Positions 35,586 through 43,441 of a stretch of DNA of 64,000 nucleotides are shown in pieces. Under the pieces are notes generated by a model. The model saw only the letters and a program-made list of their open reading frames with translations, ran no database searches and was not told the origin of the DNA. Source of the DNA: Spirosoma endophyticum (GTDB lineage: Bacteria; Bacteroidota; Bacteroidia; Cytophagales; Spirosomataceae). The stretch covers positions 248,001 through 312,000 of the forward strand of contig NZ_FOLQ01000008.1 in NCBI RefSeq assembly GCF_900112365.1, given 5' to 3'. Every line of letters begins with the position of its first letter. The first letter of the stretch is position 1. The translations under genes and the position numbers were made by a program.

Positions 35586-37505
35586 TTAATAAAGTAACCG
35601 GAACTTAATCGTGTTATCAATGCCCTTCAGTTCCTCGACCACTTCGTCGGCATATTCTTTTGCTACGTCCGTAATCACGTAACCAATCTTCTCGTTGGTT
35701 TTCAGGTACTGACCGTGAATATTGATATGATAATTGGCGAAAATGGCGTTCATTTTTGCCAGAATACCCGGAACGTTGGCGTGAATGTGCAGCAACCGGT
35801 GAGCGCCTTTCAGCAACGGCAATTGCAGTTCGGGAAAGTTCACGCTGCCATACGTACTGCCATTGTTGATGTATTCGAGCAGTTTTCCGGGCACGAAATT
35901 GCCAATGTTTGCCTGAGCCTCTTCAGTACTTCCGCCGATGTGGGGCGTCAGAATCACGTTTGGCTGACCACGTAGCGCGTTTATAAACTCTTCGTTGTTG
36001 GCTTTAGGCTCCTGCGGAAATACGTCAACGCCTGCGCCAGCCACCTTGCCGCGCTCAATAGCATCGACCAGCGCCGGAATGTCGACAATATGACCTCGCG
36101 ACAGGTTCAGGAAAATAACGCCCGTCTTCATCAGGCCAAATTCGCGATAGCTGATGAGGTTTTTGTTTTCCTTCCGACCGTCGGGGTGCAGGCTGATAAT
36201 GTCGGCAATGGCGAGCAGTTCATCAAGTGATTTGCACTTGCGGGCATTGCCAAGCGCGAGTTTATCCACTACGTCGTAGAAGTATACCTCCATGCCCAGC
36301 GCTTCGGCTACGACCGAAAGTTGTGTGCCAATGTTACCGTAGCCAACGAGCCCCAATTTTTTGCCACGTACTTCAAAGCTGTTCTTGGCCGATTTGTCCC
36401 AGCCGCCCTGGTGCATCAAATTGCTTTTCGGCACGATGCTACGGATCAGCATAATGATCTCGCCAATGGCCAATTCAACGACAGAGCGCGTGTTGCTATA
36501 AGGTGCATTGAATACGGCGATGCCCTTTTCGGTACAGGCATCCAGATCGATCTGGTTTGTGCCAATGCAAAAAGCGCCTACGGTCATTAGTTTGTTAGCA
36601 TGTTCCAGCACCCGGGCCGTGACGTTCGTTTTGGAGCGGATGCCCAGAATCGATACGTCGCGGATGGCTTCGATGAGTTCATCTTCGTCCAGCGCACCCT
36701 TCCGGATTTCGACGTTAAACCCTTCCTGCTCAAAAAGCTGAACGGCCACTGGGTGTACGTTCTCCAGCAACAAGACTTTAATCCGGCTCTTAGGGTATGA
36801 CTGGCTTCGGCTCAAGTTATTGTGGTATAAAAATTCGTCGAGTGAAGGCGCTACGTGATCGGCTTTCTCGACAACTTTTGGACGCATCACGTTTTCGGTG
36901 AAGGCATAAAACCGATTGGCCAGACCGGCTGCCCGGATTTCGTAATCCGTATACCCGTCGCCAATGACGTACACTTCGCCGTCGAGATTCAGGGTGCGAA
37001 TCACCTGCGACTTACCCCCATTGGCCGACAGGGGATTTTGGGGATCGAAACCAACAATAGCCCCACTTTCGTCAAATTCGAACGTATTGGCAAACACATT
37101 CTCGGCCCGGATGCCCAGGGACGTAACGATAGGAATGATGAATTCTTTGAATCCATTGGAGACGATATAAATATGCTCCGCGTTCTCGCTCAGAAACGGC
37201 TTGTTACGTTGAAACGAATCGGAGATTTTACCCATCAAATTCTCGATGAGTGCAGGAAGTTGGTCCCGATGCGCTTTTAAAAGATTCAGGCGGAGATTGA
37301 GGGAATCGGTAAATGAAATTTCGCCCGACATACCGCGGTCAGTAATTGCTTTAATCTGGTCCAGCACGTCGTCGCGGTCAGGGCGGCCAACGAGGGAGAT
37401 TTCACCCAGCACGTCCAGGGCTTCTACTTTCGTGAAGGTGCTGTCGAAATCAATAATGTAATACGTCTGTTCGGCCTGGCCGACACTCGGAGCTTTAGTG
37501 AGCAT
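35586..37505 (-). CDS. serA: Fusion protein: phosphoserine phosphatase (SerB-like) plus 3-phosphoglycerate dehydrogenase (SerA)
   Basis: The 639-residue protein joins two enzymes. Residues 1-225 form a HAD phosphatase: IIDFDSTFTKVEALD (DxDST nucleophile motif), IVSNGFKEFI and VIGDGYTDYEIR with the last acid pair. Residues about 240-560 form SerA: LGIRSKTNVTARVL, GLVGYGNIGTQLSVVAEALG (NAD fold), LNLSRGHIVD and LTPHIGGSTEEAQANIG with the catalytic His. A C-terminal ACT domain follows (LLHIHANVPGILAKMN). With serC next to it, two genes encode the three serine-synthesis steps. The ATG at 37505 is chosen over a TTG at 37526. Confidence 0.93.
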   Translation of the reverse strand: MLTKAPSVGQAEQTYYIIDFDSTFTKVEALDVLGEISLVGRPDRDDVLDQIKAITDRGMSGEISFTDSLNLRLNLLKAHRDQLPALIENLMGKISDSFQRNKPFLSENAEHIYIVSNGFKEFIIPIVTSLGIRAENVFANTFEFDESGAIVGFDPQNPLSANGGKSQVIRTLNLDGEVYVIGDGYTDYEIRAAGLANRFYAFTENVMRPKVVEKADHVAPSLDEFLYHNNLSRSQSYPKSRIKVLLLENVHPVAVQLFEQEGFNVEIRKGALDEDELIEAIRDVSILGIRSKTNVTARVLEHANKLMTVGAFCIGTNQIDLDACTEKGIAVFNAPYSNTRSVVELAIGEIIMLIRSIVPKSNLMHQGGWDKSAKNSFEVRGKKLGLVGYGNIGTQLSVVAEALGMEVYFYDVVDKLALGNARKCKSLDELLAIADIISLHPDGRKENKNLISYREFGLMKTGVIFLNLSRGHIVDIPALVDAIERGKVAGAGVDVFPQEPKANNEEFINALRGQPNVILTPHIGGSTEEAQANIGNFVPGKLLEYINNGSTYGSVNFPELQLPLLKGAHRLLHIHANVPGILAKMNAIFANYHINIHGQYLKTNEKIGYVITDVAKEYADEVVEELKGIDNTIKFRLLY

Positions 37506-37538
37506 AGTGTAAATAACCGCCGTCAAAGCAGCTTATAA

Positions 37539-38573
37539 TCATAGCGAATTAGATTCTGTTAAAAAAGCCAAAGCCCGTTCTTCCGACCAGGACGTGCCAT
37601 TAAGACCGCCTTTGTTGGATGTAAAACCGCAGTGGCCGCCCTCTCCGGGAAACTCCATCCAGACATTGGGGAGTTCCCGCGCCAGTTCACCTGGAAAGCA
37701 TTCTGGCGATAGAAACGGGTCATTTTTAGCGTTGACGATCAGTGTTGGAATGGCAATAGAGGGTATGAATTGTAACGAACTGCTGCGGGTGTAATAGTCC
37801 GTCACATCCCGAAACCCATTTAATGGAGCCGTAAATACATTATCGAATTCACGGATACTACGTGATTTAAGAACAGCTTCAGTCGGAAAGGCCGACGGCA
37901 TCAAAGCGGCTTTTTGCATCACTTTTCGCTTGAGCGTTCGACTGAAGCGATAATTATAAACCAGACTGTCCCATTGTTCGAGCCTTCGGGCTGATCCCAT
38001 CAGATCGAGCGGAACCGAAAAGACGACTGCCTTTTTTATTGCCGGGTTGATGCTTTTTCCTTGTTCCCCGATATACTTCAGTGTTACGTTACCACCCGCA
38101 CTGAAACCCATTAGATAAATAGTTTGATACCCTTTCGAGATCGTGTATTGAGTAACGTAGTGTAAATCACTGGTTTCCCCAATGTGATAGAATCGCTCCT
38201 GCCGATTCAGCTCACCACTGCATGAACGATAGTGCCAGGCGAGGCAATCAAACCCATTATGCGTCAGGTGCCGCACCATGCCCGCCAGATACTGACTTGT
38301 TGAACTGCCCTCAAGCCCGTGAGAGAGGATAATTAATGATGAATGATGTTCTGCGTCAGCTAATTCATTATTCCGCCCGGCGGCCCGGATCATTCCTAAT
38401 TCATCATTTGAAAATGCCCAGTCTAAATCCAGGAAATCATCGTCGGGGGTTTCGATACGTTCGCGGACGTAGGAAACCTCGACCTTGCGAAATAGCGAGG
38501 GGATAATGGTTTGCAGGTGGCCATTCCACAAACGGGTGGGCGGCTCATAATTCGATGGGGCAATCAGCGGCAT
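37539..38573 (-). CDS. YheT family alpha/beta hydrolase with an unusual insertion
   Basis: The 344-residue protein fits the YheT/PF00561 group: RLWNGHLQTIIPSLFRK at the start, ETPDDDFLDLDW, ILSHGLEGSSTSQY (oxyanion region), LMGFSAGGNVTLKYI with the Ser nucleophile, NAKNDPFLSPECFP and EGGHCGFTSNKGG with the catalytic His. Substrate is unknown. Between DLDW and the SHGLEG strand the protein carries about 20 extra residues (NDELGMIRAAGRNNELADAE), encoded by a palindromic DNA segment at 38335-38408. Family members, as I know them, have a short loop there, so this looks like an in-frame repeat insertion. Confidence 0.88.
   Translation of the reverse strand: MPLIAPSNYEPPTRLWNGHLQTIIPSLFRKVEVSYVRERIETPDDDFLDLDWAFSNDELGMIRAAGRNNELADAEHHSSLIILSHGLEGSSTSQYLAGMVRHLTHNGFDCLAWHYRSCSGELNRQERFYHIGETSDLHYVTQYTISKGYQTIYLMGFSAGGNVTLKYIGEQGKSINPAIKKAVVFSVPLDLMGSARRLEQWDSLVYNYRFSRTLKRKVMQKAALMPSAFPTEAVLKSRSIREFDNVFTAPLNGFRDVTDYYTRSSSLQFIPSIAIPTLIVNAKNDPFLSPECFPGELARELPNVWMEFPGEGGHCGFTSNKGGLNGTSWSEERALAFLTESNSL
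38335..38408. repeat. Palindromic segment inside the YheT gene
   Basis: AATGATGAAT (38335-38344) and ATTCATCATT (38399-38408) are perfect arms, with further TGAT/ATCA pairing inside and a G/C-rich centre (CCGCCCGGCGGCCCGG at 38373-38388). The arm sequence resembles the intergenic palindrome at 7316-7379. The segment keeps the reading frame open. Confidence 0.6.
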
Positions 38574-38657
38574 TAGTGAACGCGGGCGATTGAAGCCGCA
38601 AAGGTAAGGGTTCTACTTTGCTTTTGGGAAGTTGGGATAGATAAACAGCAAAAAACA

Positions 38658-38665
38658 TAGCTTTG
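38658..38665 (+). promoter_or_regulatory. -7 box of the decayed module
   Basis: TAGCTTTG matches TAnnTTTG and lies 17 bases before the ATG at 38683. A TTG at about 38631 is a possible -33 element. Confidence 0.5.
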
Positions 38666-38682
38666 TGCTCTATTCGACCGTA

Positions 38683-39178
38683 ATGCTTACTTTCAGCGAA
38701 CAAGGTTTATTAACGCCTGCCGATGGTATTTCGGCAACTATTGATGATCTGTACAACATTTTTGTGACGCCCTTCCTTGAATCAGAAACCCGAAATCGTT
38801 TGTTTACGGAGTGGACAATATACAATCGGATGCTACGTCAGCAGATTAGTGAGGACTTTGTTTAGTGGGTGGATGCCGGGCGGCCGTTGCCGAAGCTTTG
38901 TGACGCAGAAACTTAATCCAAAGGATATTGATATCGTGAGTTTTATTCCATCTTATCTTTTCCGTAAATTTGAGAAGCGTCTGGACTATTATTGGACTGA
39001 CAATTGGGAAAAAGAGGGAATTGACGCTTATTTAGTTGAACTGTATATGGGCCAACATCCTCGTTTCTTTGAATATGAGTCAAACCTTGAAAATTGGCGG
39101 AAGCTTTATACGAGTACGAAAGCAAAAGATAATTTTGTTGGGGCTAACAAAGGTTTTCTAATCGTTAGAATCAAATGA
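38683..39178 (+). pseudogene. Decayed DUF6932-like (nucleotidyltransferase-fold) gene
   Basis: From ATG 38683 the frame encodes MLTFSEQGLLTPADGISATI and continues to a TAG at 38863-38865. Beyond it, WVD continues in the same frame and then a 19-base stretch (GCCGGGCGGCCGTTGCCGA, 38875-38893) stands where a single Gly codon is expected. The remainder, SFVTQKLNPKDIDIVSFIPS, resumes in another frame to 39178. Joined, it gives the family's W-V-D-G-SFVT...PKDIDIV motif, a nucleotidyltransferase-like GS...DxD core. So one nonsense change plus a net 16-base insertion has broken the gene. Confidence 0.82.
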
Positions 39179-39387
39179 ACGAACAACAATATGCGCAAGC
39201 CTTGAGTCGCCATTTGGACATGATAGCGGGCTTTAAGCGGTCACTTACTGCGCAACGGGATCATGGAACTGACTTAGGTGTGAGACAATATCAACATTTG
39301 GTCGGGAAACTTTTTTAAGAATTGGACGAGTTAATGACCATGGCGCCAGAACATCTAAAACACGAAGTAATTGTTCATCAGGAATAG
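39175..39387 (+). pseudogene. Small companion gene of the DUF6932-like gene, interrupted
   Basis: The ATG at 39175 overlaps the stop of the preceding gene by four bases (ATGA), the mark of a two-gene cassette. The frame gives MNEQQYAQALSRHLDMIAGF and stops at TAA 39316-39318 after 47 codons. In the same frame it then continues with ELDELMTMAPEHLKHEVIVH to a second stop at 39385-39387. The text on both sides of the first stop looks like one helical protein of about 70 residues. It may be a truncated gene or one with a nonsense mutation. I do not recognise its family. Confidence 0.6.
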
Positions 39388-39405
39388 TTATGAATATGTT
39401 CACCG

Positions 39406-39435
39406 ACAAAGGCCGCTCTCGCAAGCGGCCTTTGT
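39406..39435. terminator. Bidirectional terminator
   Basis: ACAAAGGCCGCT (39406-39417) pairs with AGCGGCCTTTGT (39424-39435), followed by ATTTTTG. It separates the decayed module from the converging acyl-CoA dehydrogenase gene. Confidence 0.9.
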
Positions 39436-39456
39436 ATTTTTGTGCTTAATAAAGGC

Positions 39457-41292
39457 TTACAGCGCCAGTTCCTTTTCCGAGACGATCGTCAATACTTCGG
39501 GGTCTTTGAGACGCACGGCTAAGCCCAGCGTTTTAGGAACCTCGTAGTGGAAGTAAAATTTCATCGTGTGAATTTTACCTTCATAAAAAGCCAGATCGTC
39601 GCCCTGCGGATTTTGCGTGATCAGGATTTGTTTCGCAACCGTCGCCTGTTTTAGCCATTGCCAGGCAATAACGACGATGCTGAATAGCTCTAGAAAGAGT
39701 GTTGCATCAGATAGATACCGCTCGATATCGCCCTTCTGAGCGTGCGGCATCAGGCTCATCACTACGTCTTGGGTGCGCTTAAGTTCGGCTGCGAGTTTGT
39801 CGGCATAGGGTTTCAGGTCGTCGTGGGTACTGGCTTCGGCAATGGTCTTGCTCATTTCGGAAAAAAGCAATTGGGGGGCTTTCCCACCTTTCATGGTCAT
39901 TTTTCGACCTAATAAATCCTGTGCCTGAATGCCCGTTGTGCCTTCATAAATTGGCGTAATGCGAATGTCGCGGTAGAGTTGCTCCACCGGAAAATCCTCC
40001 GTGTAGCCGTAGCCGCCAAAGGTTTGTACGCTCTGACTCACCGATTGGACACCCATTTCGGAAGGGTACGATTTGGCTACGGGCATCAGGATGTCGAGCA
40101 GTAGGAAAGCGTTCTCTTTTTCCTCGCCTTCAGCCACCTCACTGATATCATAGAGACGGGCTGCTTCAATCAATAATGACAATGAACCTTCAGTTACGGA
40201 TTTCTGGAATAGCAACATTCGCCGAACGTCGGGGTGATTGATAATAGATGTCTGCGGAGCGTACAGGTGGTTTTTCTCATTCAGTCGGCGGCTTTGCGGC
40301 CGTTCTTTCGCATACTGCAAAGCGGCATAATAAGCCGCCGTTGCAATGGCTGCGGCCGTCATTCCCACGCCAATGCGGGCTTCGTTCATCATCTGGAACA
40401 TGTAGGGGAGGCCCTGATGCGGCTGGCCGACAATGTAACCAACAGTGTTGTCGTTTGACCCCATCGTCAGATGCATGGCTGGTACGCCTTTTTGCCCCAT
40501 TTTGTGATAGACACCTGTCGACACTACGTCATTATCAACAAAATTGCCCGGCCGGTCCGCCGGTGCGGTGGATTCGCCCTGTTCATCTTTCCGGTATTTA
40601 GGCACCACAAATAAGGAAATACCTTTTGTTCCCTTCGGTGCGCCATCAATGCGGGCCAGCATCAGATGAATAATATTTTCGGCGGCATCGTGATCGCCCG
40701 CCGAGATGAACACTTTCTGGCCTTTAATTTTATAGGTTCCGTCTGGCTGGGGCGTAGCCGACGTCGTTACGTCCGACAGCGACGATCCTGCCTGGGGTTC
40801 AGTCAGTGCCATGGTGCCCTGCCAGGTGCCCGCCAGCATGTTCGGTACAAAAGCTTCGCTGAGTTCGGGCGTTCCGAAGGATGTAATAAGGTGAGCTGCG
40901 CCCGAGGTCAGCCCCGTATACATCATACCATTGTTAGCCGCCATCAAAATGAACCCTACGCACGAACTGATCATTTCGGGTAGTTGCTGACCCCCGTGAT
41001 CGAACGAAAAACCGGCACCAATCAGGCCCGCATCGCCCATGGCTTTCAAATATTCCTTTATCTTCGGATGCACGGTAACCTGCCCATTTTTAAGTTCTGG
41101 CTGGTTTTTATCAACTTCCTTCAAATAAGGATGCATGAGCGTATCAGCAATGTAAGTTGCCGAGTCGAGCACGAGGTTGAACGTGTCCCGATCATGGGCA
41201 CTGAAGTAGTCATATTTCGTGAGTTCTTCGGCCTTAAAGACTTCATGTAGAAGAAACTGAAGGTTGCGTTTGCTGAAATAAGTCGTTGCCAT
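39457..41292 (-). CDS. Acyl-CoA dehydrogenase with long C-terminal domain
   Basis: The 611-residue flavoprotein belongs to the roughly 600-residue acyl-CoA dehydrogenases with an extra C-terminal domain (DmdC/FadE5-like). It has GLTSGAAHLI, TMALTEPQAGSSLSDVTTSA (FAD/substrate loop), GTYKIKGQKVFISAGDHD, MNEARIGVGMTAAAIA and YGYTEDFPVEQLYRDIRITP-like text with IYEGTTGIQAQDLLGRK at the active-site end. It oxidises acyl-CoA thioesters in beta-oxidation; chain length cannot be told. It stands alone on the minus strand. Confidence 0.93.
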   Translation of the reverse strand: MATTYFSKRNLQFLLHEVFKAEELTKYDYFSAHDRDTFNLVLDSATYIADTLMHPYLKEVDKNQPELKNGQVTVHPKIKEYLKAMGDAGLIGAGFSFDHGGQQLPEMISSCVGFILMAANNGMMYTGLTSGAAHLITSFGTPELSEAFVPNMLAGTWQGTMALTEPQAGSSLSDVTTSATPQPDGTYKIKGQKVFISAGDHDAAENIIHLMLARIDGAPKGTKGISLFVVPKYRKDEQGESTAPADRPGNFVDNDVVSTGVYHKMGQKGVPAMHLTMGSNDNTVGYIVGQPHQGLPYMFQMMNEARIGVGMTAAAIATAAYYAALQYAKERPQSRRLNEKNHLYAPQTSIINHPDVRRMLLFQKSVTEGSLSLLIEAARLYDISEVAEGEEKENAFLLLDILMPVAKSYPSEMGVQSVSQSVQTFGGYGYTEDFPVEQLYRDIRITPIYEGTTGIQAQDLLGRKMTMKGGKAPQLLFSEMSKTIAEASTHDDLKPYADKLAAELKRTQDVVMSLMPHAQKGDIERYLSDATLFLELFSIVVIAWQWLKQATVAKQILITQNPQGDDLAFYEGKIHTMKFYFHYEVPKTLGLAVRLKDPEVLTIVSEKELAL

Positions 41293-41434
41293 TCGCTTGA
41301 AAAAGGGTATGCTTACATACGGTTACAAACATAAAAATACCACCATTTGCCATACGGTTTACACCGTCCCCAAACTATACCGTACCTTGCATCGTTTTAC
41401 AGAGAAATAATCCATAAAATCAGTAGTTACACAC

Positions 41435-41968
41435 ATGAAAAATTTACTAGTTGTACTCACTTTCTTGCTTGCGATGGTGTCGTTGGTACAAGCCCAGGAC
41501 AAAAAAGCCCCTGCCAGTCCGAAAGTAACCGTCGAAAGCCCGGACAAGAACATTAAAATTGTATATGGTCAGCCAGCCAAGAAAGGCCGGGTTATATTTG
41601 GTGCCGAAGGGTCGAATAGCCTGGAAAAATACGGTAAAGTTTGGCGAACGGGTGCTAACGAAGCGACCGAAGTGACGTTTAAAAGCGACATAATGTTTGG
41701 TGACAAAATGGTGAAAGCCGGTACGTATACACTTTTCACCATTCCCGGCGAAAAGGAGTGGAGTGTTTTGCTGAATAGCACACTGGGTCAGTGGGGAGCG
41801 TACGATTACGATAAAATCAAAGGCACCGACGTAGCGATGATCAAAGTGCCGGTTTCTTCGACCAAAACACCTATCGAAAAATTAACCATTACGCCATCCA
41901 ACAGCAGCATTGCAATTGCCTGGGACAACGTAACCGTTTCTGTACCCATTATGAAACACGGTTCATAA
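41435..41968 (+). CDS. DUF2911 domain protein, secreted
   Basis: The 177-residue protein has a signal peptide (MKNLLVVLTFLLAMVSLVQA) and the DUF2911 core: IVYGQPAKKGRVIFG, YGKVWRTGANEATEVTF, KAGTYTLFTIPGEKEW and LNSTLGQWGAYDYD. The domain is frequent in Bacteroidota envelopes and its function is unknown. It has its own downstream terminator, and a box resembling TAnnTTTG (TACCTTGC, near 41382) lies upstream. Confidence 0.9.
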   Translation: MKNLLVVLTFLLAMVSLVQAQDKKAPASPKVTVESPDKNIKIVYGQPAKKGRVIFGAEGSNSLEKYGKVWRTGANEATEVTFKSDIMFGDKMVKAGTYTLFTIPGEKEWSVLLNSTLGQWGAYDYDKIKGTDVAMIKVPVSSTKTPIEKLTITPSNSSIAIAWDNVTVSVPIMKHGS

Positions 41969-42010
41969 AAATGATAAATCGCTACGTCGACGTATCCTTA
42001 ATGCTGTTTG

Positions 42011-42044
42011 GAAGCCCGGTTCTTCAGAATCGGGCTTCTTTTTG
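42011..42044 (+). terminator. Intrinsic terminator after the DUF2911 gene
   Basis: GAAGCCCGGTTCT (42011-42023) pairs with AGAATCGGGCTTC (42026-42038) with one G-U pair, followed by TTTTTG. Confidence 0.9.
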
Positions 42045-42218
42045 TAACGTGTTGTAAATTAATAACTTATTAAATTTTGAGTAGATGGTAAATACGTTCG
42101 TGTTTTACTTACAGACTGCTAAGTAATCCGTTAAATTACATCTGGAATTATTTTATCTTAAGTAATTAACAAACAAACATTTATCGCGTTATTTAGGCAT
42201 TAGTTTAACCGACCGCTG

Positions 42219-43088
42219 ATGATGAAACGCTACTTACTGTTTTTCCTGCTTGGCTTAGCTGTACTGCCTGCTTGTGGTCAGGGTGTGGCGGACTATTATC
42301 GGTTACCGGCTCAGGAACATCAATATAAACGATTGGTGACGCGTTATGGCGGCCCCCAAATTCGGGATCGCTGGTACGTTGCTCTGGAAGGGTTCGTCAA
42401 AACGGATCATGCTCAACTCGATAATTCGATCAATGGCCTGCTTGAAAGTGATCGGGTTGCTAAAGCGAGTTGGGGTGTCGTGGTCGGCCTGGCCTTACGA
42501 GAGCGCTGGATGATAGAAGGGGGATATTCCCGAATTCCCATTCATACCCAGGTATCCGTCCGTAGCATTAGTTCGCCCTTGGTCTTTCGGTATATGAATG
42601 GGCAAAATGCGTTTGTACTACGGGGTAAGCGTCTGGTGCTATCAACCAGTAAGTCGTGGCTGCGGTCGGGTTTCTGGCTGAGTGGTGGTTTATGGGCTGT
42701 CCCAAATAGTGGTGAGCAGGAAGGGATTTTCTCATTAATCAGTTACGGGAAACAGGGGTATCGGGAAGCACGCGATACAATGCGTTTGTCTGGCCGTACG
42801 CATACGAATACGCAGCTAACTGCTTTAGCCGAAGTGGGTGCCGAATACAACGTTCGGTTGAGCAACAGCGTTGATCTGGGGATTTCAGCCCGAAAATTTT
42901 TCGGCTTTGCTAATTCCATCAACACCAATGTAACCTACACAGTCAATGGGAAATCCCCTCAGGAAGCCCAACTACAGGGTACAGGCAGCGGTATGAGTTA
43001 TGGCCTGACCTTGCGCTATACCTTTGCTACCCGGCGTACCGCACCCAATGTGATGGAAGTGCGGGGTAAAACGGGTCATATCCGTTAG
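42219..43088 (+). CDS. Outer-membrane beta-barrel protein of unknown function
   Basis: The 289-residue protein has a signal peptide (MMKRYLLFFLLGLAVLPACG); a cysteine at its end raises the possibility of lipid attachment, but the box PACG is poor. The body alternates aromatic and polar residues like a small barrel: WMIEGGYSRIPIHTQ, RSGFWLSGGLWAVPNSG, GAEYNVRLSNSVDLGISARK, and a last strand GMSYGLTLRYTF. No family recognised. It follows the DUF2911 gene after a terminator and 174 bases, so it has its own promoter. Confidence 0.72.
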   Translation: MMKRYLLFFLLGLAVLPACGQGVADYYRLPAQEHQYKRLVTRYGGPQIRDRWYVALEGFVKTDHAQLDNSINGLLESDRVAKASWGVVVGLALRERWMIEGGYSRIPIHTQVSVRSISSPLVFRYMNGQNAFVLRGKRLVLSTSKSWLRSGFWLSGGLWAVPNSGEQEGIFSLISYGKQGYREARDTMRLSGRTHTNTQLTALAEVGAEYNVRLSNSVDLGISARKFFGFANSINTNVTYTVNGKSPQEAQLQGTGSGMSYGLTLRYTFATRRTAPNVMEVRGKTGHIR

Positions 43089-43441
43089 TATTACCTGAGT
43101 ATGCTGATAGGGCCATTAGCCCTGTATAATGTTCAGAAAGTTGTTTGACATTAGCTCAGTTTCCCGCGTAAAAAGGTAAATTTCCCATTTGTTCCGACGT
43201 AGTAGCTACCAGGGTAAATCCAGTCGGTAGCCATTGAGTGCGTCCTTTTGGTCAGATTGGTTGGTCGCTATACCAGCGTTATTATTTGTAATTTCTGAAG
43301 GCCGATAATTCAATAATCGTGTTCATTTCAGGATTTTAGGCAGTGATAAGGATAAAAATGGCATTTTGCCTTTTAGTTGAAAAGCGCTTTGGTGTCTCGC
43401 ACGCTGGTATAATTCTTTTCCCCTTAACATCTGAAAAGCAA
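43089..43441. other. Intergenic region of 353 bases
   Basis: This stretch lies between the barrel gene and the esterase gene. AGGGC (43109-43113) pairs with GCCCT (43119-43123), a weak hairpin without a T-run. A TATTATTTG sequence near 43283 is close to, but not the same as, the TAnnTTTG box. I see no small gene or structured RNA in it. Confidence 0.5.
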
